This document shows positions 14,550-27,392 of a stretch of DNA of 64,000 nucleotides, one piece after another. Every line of letters begins with the position of its first letter. Position 1 is the stretch's first letter. The position numbers and the translations under genes are program-made. Under the pieces are notes generated by a model, which ran no database searches, was not told where the DNA came from, and was given only the letters and a program-made list of their open reading frames with translations. Source of the stretch: Glycine soja. Its lineage: Eukaryota > Streptophyta > Magnoliopsida > Fabales > Fabaceae. The stretch is taken from the NCBI RefSeq assembly GCF_004193775.1, contig NC_041011.1:45701167-45765166 (forward strand), read 5' to 3'.

Positions 14550-14830
14550 TACTTTCTCAATTTTATGAATTTTGTCTCATGATTTTTCCCCCACAAATTT
14601 CATCTTCCTTATTAATTTTAATTATGCAAGCTTAATTTATTTTTTTAACTTATCATTCAATATTTAATGAAAATTATGATGTGGCACTTTAATTTATCTT
14701 TTAACTTTAATTTATCACATCAAAATTTTCATTAAATATTGAATCTAAACGGATGAAACTTAATACACTAATTAATAAAATTGTTGAAAATAAGAAAATG
14801 GAAGATTAAAAATGTGATTAAATTTAAAAA
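14550..14830. repeat. foldback/MITE-like element, copy 2, with near-perfect 29-bp inverted repeat
   Basis: Positions 14655-14683 and 14716-14744 form inverted arms that agree at 28 of 29 positions, separated by about 32 bp. The arm motif is shared with the neighbouring element at about 14007, so both seem to belong to one family. Outer boundaries are uncertain. Confidence 0.55.
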
Positions 14831-15264
14831 TGATAAAATAAAAAATAGCTAGACGCCCATCGTCGTTTACTATCGGAATTTGGACATTTGGGATGTCACA
14901 ACCACACACATGCTGCACCAATATAGATGTGCCAACTTTGTGGAAAATATAGGTGCACATAATAATGGTTAATTTCTCAGTGACTTGGAGGAGGTTTTAC
15001 ATAAGAGGACACCAATTTAAATACAATACATATTTATATTAGGATCGACCAAACGATGTAAGAAACCTAAAATAAATTTAAAAATAAAAAAATTACTTTA
15101 AAAGAAAGAATTATAAATTAAATATTTTTTGTCAATGTGACATTTTTTTTAACATACGTGGTCTTATTTATTTTATAAAAATGAATAGTAAATATTTATT
15201 TTTTGGTAAACTTAAAACATAATTTTTGGTTGTTTTATCTTTCATTACAATCAGGATATATGTA

Positions 15265-15430
15265 ATGAAGATTTTAAACAACAAAATCGTCTTTGAATTT
15301 AAGGGTCGTCAAAAGTTTTTCTTTTTTATAACAATTTCTTAAAAAAATGTCATTTTAAGATGATTCGTCTTGGAATGTGTTTTAAAAAAAAAGAATTCTA
15401 AAATGATTTTTTAAATAACCTTTTAGAAGG
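15265..15430. mobile_element. possible degenerate CACTA subterminal region
   Basis: The stretch has GTCGTC, CATTTTAAGATG and CGTCTTGGAATG motifs of the kind (AAGACGAC / CGTCTTAGAATG) I associate with legume CACTA subterminal repeats. No terminal CACTA was found, so the assignment is tentative. Confidence 0.3.
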
Positions 15431-16573
15431 TATACTTCTAATAAAATAAAATAAAATTATAAAATAATGCAAAATGTTAATAACAATTTTTTTTAGCTTT
15501 ATCAATATGAAGTTTTCAATTACTAATCCAACTAAATATCGATACATGAAACAGAAAATGCATATAAGCTTCATTCGATTGGATATGCATTACAATAGCA
15601 GTATAGCATCGTGTGAATCAATCATGTGATATAGACTCTCAACATTCAATATAAATCCAATGCAATTACAAATATACCAAAATGACAAAGAAGTCACTAT
15701 CGCCATTTAGATAAAGTGGAAAACAATTTAAATATATTTATTCCTACAAAATAAAGTGTCACTCAGCATATCTTAATGAAAAGTAAGACAAAGACAAAGT
15801 CATGCATGGTGACAATGTAATATATTAACATACATAATTTGATGAAACCCAAAGAATTGCAAAATTGACAATGTATTAAAGACTTGCAAATTCATTAATA
15901 CAAAGATAGATAATCCATTCCTTTTAGTTTTTAGTTTTTATTGGGACGGCCGGATATATATATATATAAAAGTTTCAAAACTTGCATTTGTTTTTCTTAT
16001 GATTAGTACTTTGTAGTAAACCATTGGGTTTAATTAAAAGAAAGATTATATGAATAAAATTCAATGCCGCTAAAGTATGCTTGACATTTAATAAGCCTGA
16101 GTTAAATTTGAGTTTTCTTGTGGTTTACGTTCATAGTCCATATTGGTTTGACGATGAGATAGCAGAGGGATTAATGTCATAGTTGGTTACATCTATTTGC
16201 TTTTCCCCAATTTTCTACCTTCATTTTCCCCTCTAACTCATATCAACCGCGTTGACTTTTTTTTATTTTTTATGTTTCTGAAAATATGTAAAAGGTTCAC
16301 CAGAAGCTAACTTGACTTAGAAAGTTTTCCTAATTAAGGACTGGCCGAAAGGACGATAGAAAATTTTGAATGCATGAACTTTCTCTACCAACCAAATATA
16401 ATATGTAAAATAACATAATTTAATTTTAAGTTCAACAGAGTGAAAATGTTAAATAATATAATATAAACAGATATCTTTTTTAGTATAAAAGGATTACAGA
16501 AGTAGGTTTATTTTTTATGTAGTTAATTAATTAATTTTCTATTATCGTTTTAACATTGAGTTGTTATCTCATA

Positions 16574-16577
<4 letters not shown>

Positions 16578-16612
<35 letters not shown>
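16578..16612. repeat. (AT)n microsatellite
   Basis: About 16 or more AT units, just left of the long inverted-repeat element. Confidence 0.9.
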
Positions 16613-16615
<3 letters not shown>

Positions 16616-16796
16616 TTCACTAATTTGAAAAAAAATATATAATGAAATAATAATACATTTTTATATATAAAAAACCTAAACAACATCACTCCATTCACTC
16701 AGATAGCATTTGCATCAATCATTATACATGAAAAATATTTTTTTGCATTAATTGAAGAATTTAATTAGAATGTCTTCATAGAGTAAAAAAAAAATT

Positions 16797-17885
16797 TAAA
16801 ATATGTTTTTCGTCCTTATAAATATTGAAAAGTTTATAATTCATCCTTACAAAAAAAATTATATCTTTTTCATCCTTGTAAAATTGAAATGTGTTATTTT
16901 TTGTCCAGATTTAGGCTTGAACGAATCCAGGCATACGCGGCATTTTTTAAAGGTTAAATTATAAGCTAAAATATATTTTTTGTTCTTATAAATATTGAAA
17001 TGTTTGGAATCTGTCCCTACAAAATTTTGAGTTTTTTTTCAAAACCGCCACAAATTTTTTAGTTTTTTAAATGTTTGGGATCTAGGGATTAAAAACTGTG
17101 ACAAAATTCAAAAAAAAAAACTCACAAATTTGTAAATCCCTCTTCCTTAACCTTCTTTTTCCCTAACTTTCTTCATCTTCTCCATCCACCAAGCTAATTC
17201 GAGACAGAGGAGAATTCATAAAGTTGTTGAGTTTGTCAGCAACGTTCAATTCTAATAGAACAGTGAAATTGATATTTGTAACGTTGAGTTTAGGAGTGAA
17301 GGTATTAGATTTTCAGAAGGAAGAAAAATTCAAAGAAGAGGAAGATATGATCAATAAGGTGGGATTGGTTATTTCAATTGAACATAACATTTAAAAAATA
17401 TAAAAAAAATATTTATTTAAATTCGAAGAAGATGAAGAAAGTTAGAGAAGAAGAAGGTTATGAAAGTGAAATTTACAAATTTGTGGGGGGGGGGGGGTTG
17501 TTTTTGTATTTTGCGGTGATTTTTAACCCAAAAAATCTCTTACTCTCATAGTCATCAATAAAATCAATGAAAGAATGACACATAGGTTCGGATACTCGAA
17601 CCTAAGTCCGGGTAAAAAATTAATAGATTTTAATTTTTCGAGAATGAAAAAAAGACTCAAAATTTTGTTGGTCGGATTCCAAACATTTTTATATTTATAG
17701 GGACAAAAAATATATTTTAACCTATAATTTAAGTTTTAAAAAATGACACAAGCTCAAATTCGTCCTAGTTTAACTCCAAGCCAAAAAATAATATATTTTA
17801 ATTTTACGAGGATGAAAAAATACCAAAAATTTTTCAAGAATAGATTCTAAATTTTTTAATATTTATAAGAACGAAAAATATAGAA
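16797..17885. repeat. ~1.1-kb long inverted-repeat (foldback) element
   Basis: The outer left arm (16797-17030) contains ATGTTTTTCGTCCTTATAA and GGAATCTGTCCCTACAA. The right arm (about 17655-17885) is its inverted counterpart (GGATTCCAAACATTTTTATA, ATATTTATAAGAACGAAAAA). The inner part also folds back: ACAAATTTGTAAAT with TTCTTCATCTTCTCC at 17125-17190 pairs with GAAGATGAAGAAAGTTAGAG through ATTTACAAATTTGTGG at 17425-17487. A 13-base poly-G tract sits at 17485-17497. There is no long open frame. It looks like a non-autonomous foldback transposon that could transcribe into a long hairpin. Confidence 0.72.
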
Positions 17886-19231
17886 AAAAAAACTAGTTGG
17901 AATTTAACATGATTCTTTACAATGATGGTTTTGCCCATTTTACTCAACATACAACTCTGTTCAGAGAGACGAAATAATATAAGGCACGGCTTATCTTTTA
18001 CAATTCTCTTGTAGGCTGTGTGGGATTAGGATAGTCTTTAATGGTGTTATGTTTATGTAGTGAATATGGTAAAGGTATACTTTTCAAATTGGTTTACTTC
18101 AAAAGAGGGTGGATTCGGTTGTATTTTTTGCAATTTGGTTCATTAATCCCATGAAGTGTATAAAGGGAGTTTGTCAGTCACATTGTCATGATCATTTGTG
18201 TACTTCTGTTAGAACACTCCCTGTGTTCTTGTTTCAAATAAAATTTCCTTTTAGAGAAATTTTGTTAATCAGTAATATCTTTAGAGCACTAATTAATTAA
18301 GAAACTTAAAAGACAAAAATATTTATTATAAAAGTTATAAAAAAAAACATAAAAAAGTTATGAATCGCATAATTTTATGTATTTCAATAAAAAAAAAATT
18401 AAACCAATAATCCAAAGGTATTAATTAACATTTGCCTAAAAAAATATAAATTTAGTATGAAAAAGATAAACAACAGAATAGCATAACAATGTCAGCTGTA
18501 AATTATTCCCAGGTTCCTTAATTACTGTAGTTAAAACTTAAACTCTGCTCCCTATTCCCGGACTAATTTCTAACTGCAATTTTGATCATTTAGTAGTCTT
18601 ATATGGCCTTACATGAATTTATTTTGGGTTTGCTCTGGCGTCAGCCTCCTGAAACACCTTTTTAAAAAAAAATTAATTTCACCTAAATCACTATCAATTG
18701 TTTTCTGATACACGGGCAACTTATATAGCTTCAATAATCGCAATGCCACCTAACCCTCAATCCTTGTGTTTGTTATACTATTATCAAAATAATTGTAGTT
18801 GCGGTTCCATATATTTTATGTAAACAGAGCTATAACAGAGAGCTCTACTATTATCTACTCGTATTATTTTTTTGAGAAAAAAAAAAATGACACTATGTTC
18901 TTTTAATGTAGACGAGAATTTGTTTCTTGAAGTCTTTAGTTTTCATTATTGTGTAGTACTGTATAAATTTTGTTTGAATTGATACTTAATAACACTCAGA
19001 TATGGTTAAGCAAGAATTAATTAGAGCTATCGCCTACATTAATTTCCAAACAACAAGATTTTCATGCAGAATCAATTATAGCGCTCGAATGACAACAAAC
19101 CCGATTATCATGAAGTTGAAGAATAATTATCGTACGTATTCTTTTCAAACTTCTCACCAACCCCCATTTTAATAAAAGTTGCTTTGTAGCTGGTAGGAAG
19201 TTGTGGAGTGAGCCTCTTTATATGACTAAAA

Positions 19232-19430
19232 TACTACTCCCTTCGCATATGAAAAAAAATAATTCAAAATAAGTAATTTTTTTAACTTTTTAATATAATA
19301 TTATTTTTATTAATATTCTTAATAAGTGTTATTTTAGTTTTTATTTTAGTATTTTTTTCTATTTATTAGTTTATTTTATCTGTGTAAAATAATCTAAAAT
19401 GAAATTTTTTTTCAGATGAAAGTAATAATG
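19232..19430. mobile_element. Stowaway-like MITE (tentative)
   Basis: The left end CTACTCCCTTCGCATATGAA resembles the CTCCCTCCGT-type Stowaway terminus. About 195 bp later its imperfect inverted form (TTTCAGATGAAAGTAATAAT) closes the element. The interior is AT-rich and non-coding. Confidence 0.5.
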
Positions 19431-21017
19431 TTCTTCATTTATTGTTCAAAATATTATATTTGTCATAAACTAAAAGTAAAATACCTAAATTGCATGTTTA
19501 ATATCTAATTAAATAAAATGAAAAATATAATAAAATAAAACCATTATTGATATCAGATATAATATTAATAATATTCAATAGCAATAGACTAGTAGTTATA
19601 CTACTTGTAAATTAGAAAAGAAAAAAAATACTGGATCAAAATGTATTTGGCTGAAATTGAGTTGAAATAACTTTTAACTCAATTTTAAAATACTTTCCAT
19701 TTATTTCAAAAACATCTATCTATATGTAAATTTGGTTTTTGATTTTAAAAATACATAGTGACATTTTACAAAGATATTTTTCATTATTGTGACCACTGCT
19801 GTTGACACATGCATTTGCTACACCACATACTTTCGATTTGGTTGATCTTCAATTTTTGGAATTGATTTGCCGATTTAAAACGGTGGAATTCAGTCTTAAA
19901 TACCCTTAAATTAATTTCCATTCCTTTCTGTTGCACTCTTGGGGGAACAAGTAGTACCAACACATAAGAAAGATAATTAAGTAATTCACATCTCTTTTGT
20001 ATATATGATGATGCTGTTTTAAATAAAATTGTTACTGAAAAAGAAACTCAAATCTAACTTTGTTTATCATCAAATATTTTCATAACCTGTTATCTTACTC
20101 GCCCTCCCCTTTAATTATGTATGGATTGCCATACCTACCTTTTTGCAAGGTATTATTCATCACTACCATACCGTCATGCTATAGCCACTCCTATCTGGTT
20201 GGAAGAATCACGTGCTGCTCCATCCAGTGAAATTATGTGATGTGGACCAACAACTGCAGCAAGCACTACTAGTGACTCTAGCTGCAGTTCCACGCACTTT
20301 CTATTATGTTCATTTTCATTTCATATGGAGTACTATAGTCCAAGTTCCATTGATATTTGTTTGTAAGATCAATATAAAACTTGGATAACACGTTAATACT
20401 ACTATACAAGAAGGCTAATCAATGTATTGTTAATTCAGATAGAATCGGTATTACTGACACAATACTTATTCTTTCTATCATTCAGGTATGGTAGAAAAAT
20501 TATGAACTGAACTAATAATTGATCGGTATCGGTAGGTATAGGTACATCACCTGTAGTATAGTTATAGATGACCGTGAAAATACAAAATACAAATTTAAAA
20601 AATACAGTTGACTGCTTGAAGAAACTAACAGCTAAGTAGAAAGGAAAAATTGTCTGAGTCTTTGCTCAGCTTCCGAACACTGGTTATGCGTGGAACTAGT
20701 TTATTTCAGAATTCCATTAAATTTATTAGCGCTGCAGTGCACCTACTTGGTTTGTCATAGAAGCTGTTAACTAGCTTTTTTGTCTAGCATACTGGTATTT
20801 TTCCTATAATTCAATACCTATTAATTAGTTTGGACCAGACAAGAATTCAACTTATTTTTCATTTTATCCCAAGAGGTCTTTGTCTTTAACAGTGACTTGA
20901 CAAGTGATTAGTACTTCAACCTTTCTGGAGATCAACAAACATTTTATCATTCTTTTTTGCAAACACATGTTTCAATTGTTTCTATTTGAAAAGTTAATTC
21001 ATTTGCAGATGTCAAAA

Positions 21018-22358
21018 CTAGATGTTTGAAACACTAGGATTAGGCAAAGCTAATCTGAGAAACTCAACGTCTCTTTCCAAGTTAGCAATATGTTGCATTT
21101 CCATTGTCAACCAAGCTTCCATGCCTTCATCTGTTTCCATGATAACAGCTACATTGGGGAGAGTTTCCTGATCCCCTCCTCTAACACCAACCCACAAAGG
21201 CTTCCCAAAACCAAAATCTAGTTCACTGAAATTCAAGCCACACCAACTTGTCAGCACAATTGGAATTGGACTTATTGTTTCAATACCTTGAGGCAGATCC
21301 ACACACTGAGTGCTCCCTAGGATATTAGGATCACTTTTCACTCTTAAAAACAACTCCCTTGAAAGCTTTCCAAATTTCTCCCTGGCAATGCTGACCAAAT
21401 ATCTAACACTAGTGTCTGCATTGACTGTTTCAGAAAACACCATCACTGGCCACAAAATGTTACCAATGGTGTATCTAGAGAAAGGTTCACCAATCCTCCT
21501 TCTCATGTCCACAATATGGATAGCCACTGCTGGTCTTGTGCTATCAGACTCCATCTTGCATGCAAGTGTCATGTGTTTCCAAATGAATGCAGTCAGTGCT
21601 TCATATCTGGTAAGAGGCTTTGAGCTTTCATCATAATCACCGTCTTTTGCTTCAGCTCTTAGAGTGTTGATGGATTCAACACCAAACACAAACCTTCTAG
21701 TGGTGCACATTTTTTGTGCACTTGAATCCTCATTATTTTGATTAGCATGGTTATGCAAACTCAAATGATTCAATGGTGGAAAGAAAGAAGAGGCAGAACT
21801 TAAATCAGGAGATGGAACTTCCTCCTTAGAGCCACGGCATATAGCGGCCCAAGTAGTTTGAAAGAGGCTTCCAGAGCAACCATCAAGAAGAGTATGGAGA
21901 TTACATGTGCCTATAGCTATTCCACCACAATTGAATATGTTCACTTGTAAAAGTACTTGGGGCAAGGTTTCTCTATGTGAGTGCATCTTGTTAGGCTCAC
22001 GTGGGAGCAATTTGTTTAGAAATTCTAGCTTAGGTGGTGTGAGGAACTCAACCATGTTAAGGTTCACCTTGGCTTCCAAGTAAAGTGCACCCTCATCATT
22101 ACAAGTGATGAAAGTGTGGTCTTCTCTTCTGCCTGCTACAGGGTAGAAAATTGTTAGTGTCTCAGACAGTGATTGTTTCAATTGAGCACAGATATGAGAG
22201 GGTTCAGGGAACCCCACCTTGTTGGGGTAAAACATAACCATTGGCAAATAGGTGACAAGTTGAAGCTGATCAAACAAAGAGAGTTGGAAGAATTTGTGTT
22301 CATCTGGTGTGGGGAACAATGGTTTGATTGTTTCTCTTGATGTAATTGTGATTTCCAT
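21018..22358 (-). CDS. BAHD acyltransferase (vinorine synthase-like clade)
   Basis: Intronless gene for a 446-residue BAHD acyltransferase. The family moves acyl groups from CoA thioesters to alcohols or amines of specialised metabolites in the cytosol. The catalytic HxxxD motif reads HTLLD (His155, Asp159). The structural DFGWG motif reads DFGFG at about 381-385, a mild Trp-to-Phe change. Around the active site, VNIFNCGGIAIG is close to the vinorine synthase/alkaloid acetyltransferase group, and length is normal. The open frame runs two codons further upstream without ATG, so the ATG at 22358-22356 is the start. The substrate cannot be predicted from sequence alone. It lies 8 kb from PAL with no sign of a biosynthetic cluster. 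Confidence 0.92.
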   Translation of the reverse strand: MEITITSRETIKPLFPTPDEHKFFQLSLFDQLQLVTYLPMVMFYPNKVGFPEPSHICAQLKQSLSETLTIFYPVAGRREDHTFITCNDEGALYLEAKVNLNMVEFLTPPKLEFLNKLLPREPNKMHSHRETLPQVLLQVNIFNCGGIAIGTCNLHTLLDGCSGSLFQTTWAAICRGSKEEVPSPDLSSASSFFPPLNHLSLHNHANQNNEDSSAQKMCTTRRFVFGVESINTLRAEAKDGDYDESSKPLTRYEALTAFIWKHMTLACKMESDSTRPAVAIHIVDMRRRIGEPFSRYTIGNILWPVMVFSETVNADTSVRYLVSIAREKFGKLSRELFLRVKSDPNILGSTQCVDLPQGIETISPIPIVLTSWCGLNFSELDFGFGKPLWVGVRGGDQETLPNVAVIMETDEGMEAWLTMEMQHIANLERDVEFLRLALPNPSVSNI

Positions 22359-22929
22359 TCCCAACTAGTACTTGTGTTTACAAGTTTGTTTTCAAATATT
22401 CAATGAACCTTTGAATTGATTGGTTTTGGGAGGAGTAAATGGACAAGTGAAGTCCTTAATTAGCATTAAAATGTACATAGAAACATAAGTATGTTGATGA
22501 AACTCCATAGTATACTTATCAGGTTACGAATTCCCTGGAGGTTGCAAGTATTAATTAGTGGGAGTTGTTAATCGAATTAAATCACCTGAGAGTTTAAGGT
22601 GGCAGTCTTTTTTCTAACGTTCCTTCCTAAAAAAAATTAATTAATTAAAAAAACATTTTCAAGGGTAAAACATACAAATACAAAACTATATGAACTTTTG
22701 CGGTAAGTTTGCCTATATTTTTTTAACATGGGCCCGGGGGATGCTTTAAATCTATCAAATATCAATTTTAAGAATATGCATGCAAAAGTAAATTTTATTT
22801 ATATTTTATTTTATTTATTTATTTGGACCTCTTTTGGTAAAATAAAATTCATATACAAAACTTGATCCTAAACTATTACTTAAAAAATCAAAATTATGTA
22901 TTACTTAAACCAACAACTCATTAATAATT

Positions 22930-23157
22930 AATAGGCTTAATTACATTTTTAGTAACTCAAATTAGGGGCCTATTTTTATGGTCCTCTAAATGAAAATTTG
23001 TATTTATTTTCCTCCTTCAAATTGAAAAAAAAATACTCTTGTTAGTCTTCTGCCAGAATTTAAGAAACTTAAAAATACAAATTTTATTTGAGAGAATAAA
23101 AAAAAATAATCGCCTAAGTTAAAGGACTAAAGACATAAGCCTAATTTAATTAAATCT
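22930..23157. repeat. MITE-like inverted-repeat element
   Basis: The left end (TAGGCTTAATTACATTTTTA, with AAATTAGGGGCCT) is mirrored at the right end (AATCGCCTAAGTT, ACATAAGCCTAATTTAATTA), giving imperfect terminal arms over about 225 bp. Non-coding. Confidence 0.5.
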
Positions 23158-24452
23158 TAAGATATTGGCAATCCAACCCAGTTTGGTGTGGTCCACCAAG
23201 TTTATTTGTTTTTGTCAATGGCCCACATATAGTCTTCTTTAAGAAAATCCATTTTAAGCCCAGTTTTTCATTCATTCATAAATATTTTGTCTCGAGAGAC
23301 AATGATATCCTTAAGTGTTCAAGACATCCATGCCCCCACCTCCTGGATGAAGTGAAGAAACCGATGAAGGAATTCACAGTCCCCACATGATGGTTTAAAA
23401 TTCACAGAACACTTCTTCAAATCACCGTTCTTAAGAATGTTGTGGTTTGTGGAATTGTTTTAGTGCCCGTTCTTTTGTTGAAAGAGACCAAATGGAAACA
23501 AGAACAGGTGGTTGTGGTTCGTTTGTTGGGCCATATGGATATGAGATTTAGATTTATTAACCGAAAAGAGTGAAATGAAATCCAGGCTTTGATTATTGTC
23601 TTAAGGGGAATATATTAAAATAAAGGTATCTAAGTAAATTCACTTTTTTTATAAAAAAAAAAAAGGAAAAGGGGAGTGTAAATAGTAATTGTGAGAAGTG
23701 TAAATAACAAAAGCCTTTAGTTTTTCAAGGAAAAGAGAAATTGGACATTTATCTATCAAAGTCCAATAACATTTATGAAGTTGATTGGATTTTTGGCCCA
23801 AACATCAGCATCCTTGTTTAAGATTTTGGTCCAACAACTTGCAATCTAGATGCCAGATACGAACCAGAGAGGAACATCTTTTTCGTATTTTACGAAACAC
23901 AACAAAAAATAATATTATTTAGCATATAACCCATGCCTTTCTATTTAAATTTTTGGTGCGAAAAACTTTTTCTTAAATTCATTTTTATGTTCGTCGCAAA
24001 ATCTTGCAATATAAAGGGACAAATTAAGTCCATTTGCTCCGGAGAAGAAAACTAGAGAGATTGGTTTTAGTTTATCACCAAAAATGACTAAACGCGTTTT
24101 GAGAAAAGGTGATAACATTTGGTTCTGTATCAGTTCATCAACCATGGTTTGCAACAATGTCAACTTCTAATCAAATCTTAAACAAGCCAAACATAGCATT
24201 GATGCTTTAAAGTTTAAAGATGTCAAGACTTAAGAGAAGAAAATTCAATTGCCTCCTTCTCTGACTAAAATTATAAACCATTATACAAAACTTGCACGCA
24301 TCCTAATTTAGAAAACACGATCTATGCATTACATTAATCAATCATCAACCCTTAGAAAATATATTCAAGCCATGTTAGTCATTAACTTTAGACAAGTATG
24401 CATTTTGATTGTTTTTTGTTATTATTTTTAGAAATATATTTTGATTAATAAT

Positions 24453-24472
24453 TATATATATATATATATATG
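24453..24472. repeat. (AT)n microsatellite
   Basis: About ten AT units. Confidence 0.85.
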
Positions 24473-27365
24473 TTATTTTCCCTTTTCTATGATTTTGTGA
24501 AAGAAATTATGAAAAATAATGATATTATAATTATTAATTAATAAAAGTAGAAAACAGATCAAATATCACGAAATATACACATTACACATGGATTTGATTA
24601 AAAGTTAAAACCAGGTTACATACTTACATAACATAATGTCATCATTCACTTTGAGATAGTGAGTGGTTGGCCAACCTCAAGTGATTATAGCAATAAGCAG
24701 TGTTAGATCCACAAACTTCACAATATTTTCAAACTCTTGTTCCTCCATCTTTCCATGTGGCATTCATTCATCTCAAGACTTCACGTAGCTTAGCATTTGG
24801 CATTGCTCGCAAACAGAAGACCTAGTCAATGTTACTACAATAGTTCTAGGCCAGCACTGATTTATTACTTAATCATTAATGTACTCAACATAATACAAAT
24901 ATAATAGATAAAAAAATATAAAGAATTTAAAGTCATTTTTTTCTTCTCTAGATGGCACCTTTAGCTTATGGCACTTATATACTTTCCTAAAACAAAGACA
25001 GGTGGCATTTATAAAGATTAATATTTAATAATTTTAACACATACACGTGTCATTTTATTATTGTTTTAATTAAAAAAACACATGATAACTCATTCTAATG
25101 GCGTTCTCTATCCACTTATTTGTTGTTGTTTTTCTTTAATTATGTCATCATTAACGATTTAACATGTTTTCGCCCTACTTATCGCTGTCGTTTTATTATT
25201 TTCTTCATTTTCTGTTCCTGTTCTTTAATGCACAAGCATAACATGCATGCAAAATTTATTTTCTCTAATACGAAGAAAACAAAATCGAGAATTTTAACAC
25301 ATCCCATAAGATCTTAACTATTAAGGAATCGCCTCAAGTATTTTATTATACGAAAAATAAGCATATACTGTGTTTTCCTTTTTCTGTACTTTGTGTGTTT
25401 GTTAATGAAGACCCACTAAGCAATAGATGCTTGTTCATGTACGCTACCAGTTCATCATTATTTAATGGAGTTCAAAAACAAGTATTTGCCTTGGAAAGAA
25501 AATGAAAATTGTACGTTTCAAGAAATTTCTTGCTCAAAACTCCTGGGGCCTACCTTAATTGGTTATATTCTACAATATACATTATATCCCAAATTCCCTA
25601 ACATGTCAATCAAATCTATTTACTTTCGTATCAAACAGCTGTTTCGGGGGCATATTCTTTCAAAACAAAGTGCCATCTACATTTTTTTTAATAAAATATT
25701 TTTATTTTAAATTAATAAGTACTATTCTTATTTGGTAATTCAAAGTCTTTACAGCTAATCGTAGAATTCTATGGCTTTATTTGATTATTATGATTTCCAC
25801 GATGCACCAAATTAAAAAGGAAGAATAAAATCATATTCTTGTTGATCAAGATCACGCGTGCATTCCCGCCACGATTTGTTTGATGTCACCATAAGGAAAT
25901 GATCAAATAGCTTGATTGTATCCAATTTGTTAACATGAAACACAGCTGAAGAATTATTCCATAAGTTGCCGTAATTTACTTCTTGTACAGTATATATATA
26001 CTTGAAAATACAAACCAACCAACAAGAAACAATATTATCTGTATCTTTATCTCTTACTTCTTTACTTTAATTGACTTAAACATTTTAATCCTTGCAATTG
26101 ACAATAATCATCGTAAACTTAGTAAGAGACCTACGTCGAAGGACTTCAATACTCAAAGAAAACGTGTGAGACATGTAACAGTGATTCCCGAGATGATAAG
26201 GAACACAAGAACTATTAATAGAATACTGTACACTATTAGCAAGAGATAATCACCAAAAGTCGTCGTTGCACTTATTTTTGTTGTTGTAAATTTCGGGATT
26301 AATTATTGCATAGAAGCTAGCTCCACATACATGGAGGGCTATAAATTCCATGCACGAACGTAAGCTTCCACATATGTTTGGCTACTAATCAAACTTATAA
26401 TGTAATATTTTATTTTATCTGTTCTTAATTATAAGATTTTTTTTAAAAAAATTATTTATTCTTTTGTATTAATTTTTATTTTATTTTCTAGATACATTAA
26501 CTATTTTTTTCCTACATATCCTTACTTAATTAATTTCTCTCATGATTCAAATTACCTATTTTTATTAAAAGACATAAATTAATTAAAAGAATCTTTAATT
26601 AAGAAAAATTCGAATGACCTCCAATAAATAGGTACTTACATCCTAAGACGATCCAGGTGGATATATAAGTAGAAAATACTTAAGAAAAAAAATTCATCAA
26701 AGAAATCTCCTTCAAAATTATCAGTGGCTTTAACAAAATTTTGTGAGAAATTGTAGTAATTATATATGGTTTATTTATTAATTAATAAAAACAATGGCTG
26801 AAGATATTTTGGGCAATGTAATTGAATTACTACTACATTAGTAGTTATGACTAGATAGAGAGGCCTAGCCTTCTCCTTTGTGGGAGGACACTTTTTAAAG
26901 AATATTTTGCTCACTATATCAACGGTTGAACCTTGTTAGCCTAAATTCCTTCACGACAAATGTTCCTGGTCCTTCCCATAATTGCCTACTCTTATTTACT
27001 TATTATCAAGATACATTCACTCATTCAAGGGATGTGTTCCTTGTTTTTTTAACTTTATTAACTTAATTAACATGCGTTCGATACACATGAATGTATCAAA
27101 CATAAAAAATAAAATATGAAATAATCAATAATTAAGATTTTGAATCATTACTTATTCACATAAATAAATTCTGTATCACTAAACTAGCATAAATTTTAAT
27201 CGTTTGCACCGAAAAAGGAACATGAAAACAGTGAAAATTTTAACACATTATGCACGCGCACACCCATGTGCCATCCCTCCGCACAAAAAAGTCCCATTGC
27301 TGTCATATTTATTGTTGCAATAATTTATTATAATATGTTATGCTAAAATTTAAATGTCTTTAAAT

Positions 27366-27392
27366 GTATATATATATATATATATATATATG
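27366..27392. repeat. (AT)n microsatellite
   Basis: About 13 AT units. The word TTAAAATTTAAATG is found shortly on either side (near 27348 and 27394), suggesting expansion within a short duplicated word. Confidence 0.85.

Larger units (their letters stand above)
13300..21017. other. gene-poor region between PAL and the BAHD gene
   Basis: No gene is supported in 7.7 kb. It holds related foldback elements at about 13.88-14.83 kb, a possible CACTA remnant at about 15.27-15.43 kb, an (AT)n run at about 16578-16612, a 1.1-kb inverted-repeat element at about 16.80-17.89 kb and a Stowaway-like MITE at about 19.23-19.43 kb. The last ~300 bases form the 3' flank of the BAHD gene. Confidence 0.6.

Noticed and set aside
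17586..17604. Hairpin GGTTCG-GATACT-CGAACC resembling a tRNA arm
   Set aside because: No surrounding cloverleaf or acceptor stem; it is a small palindrome inside the foldback element.
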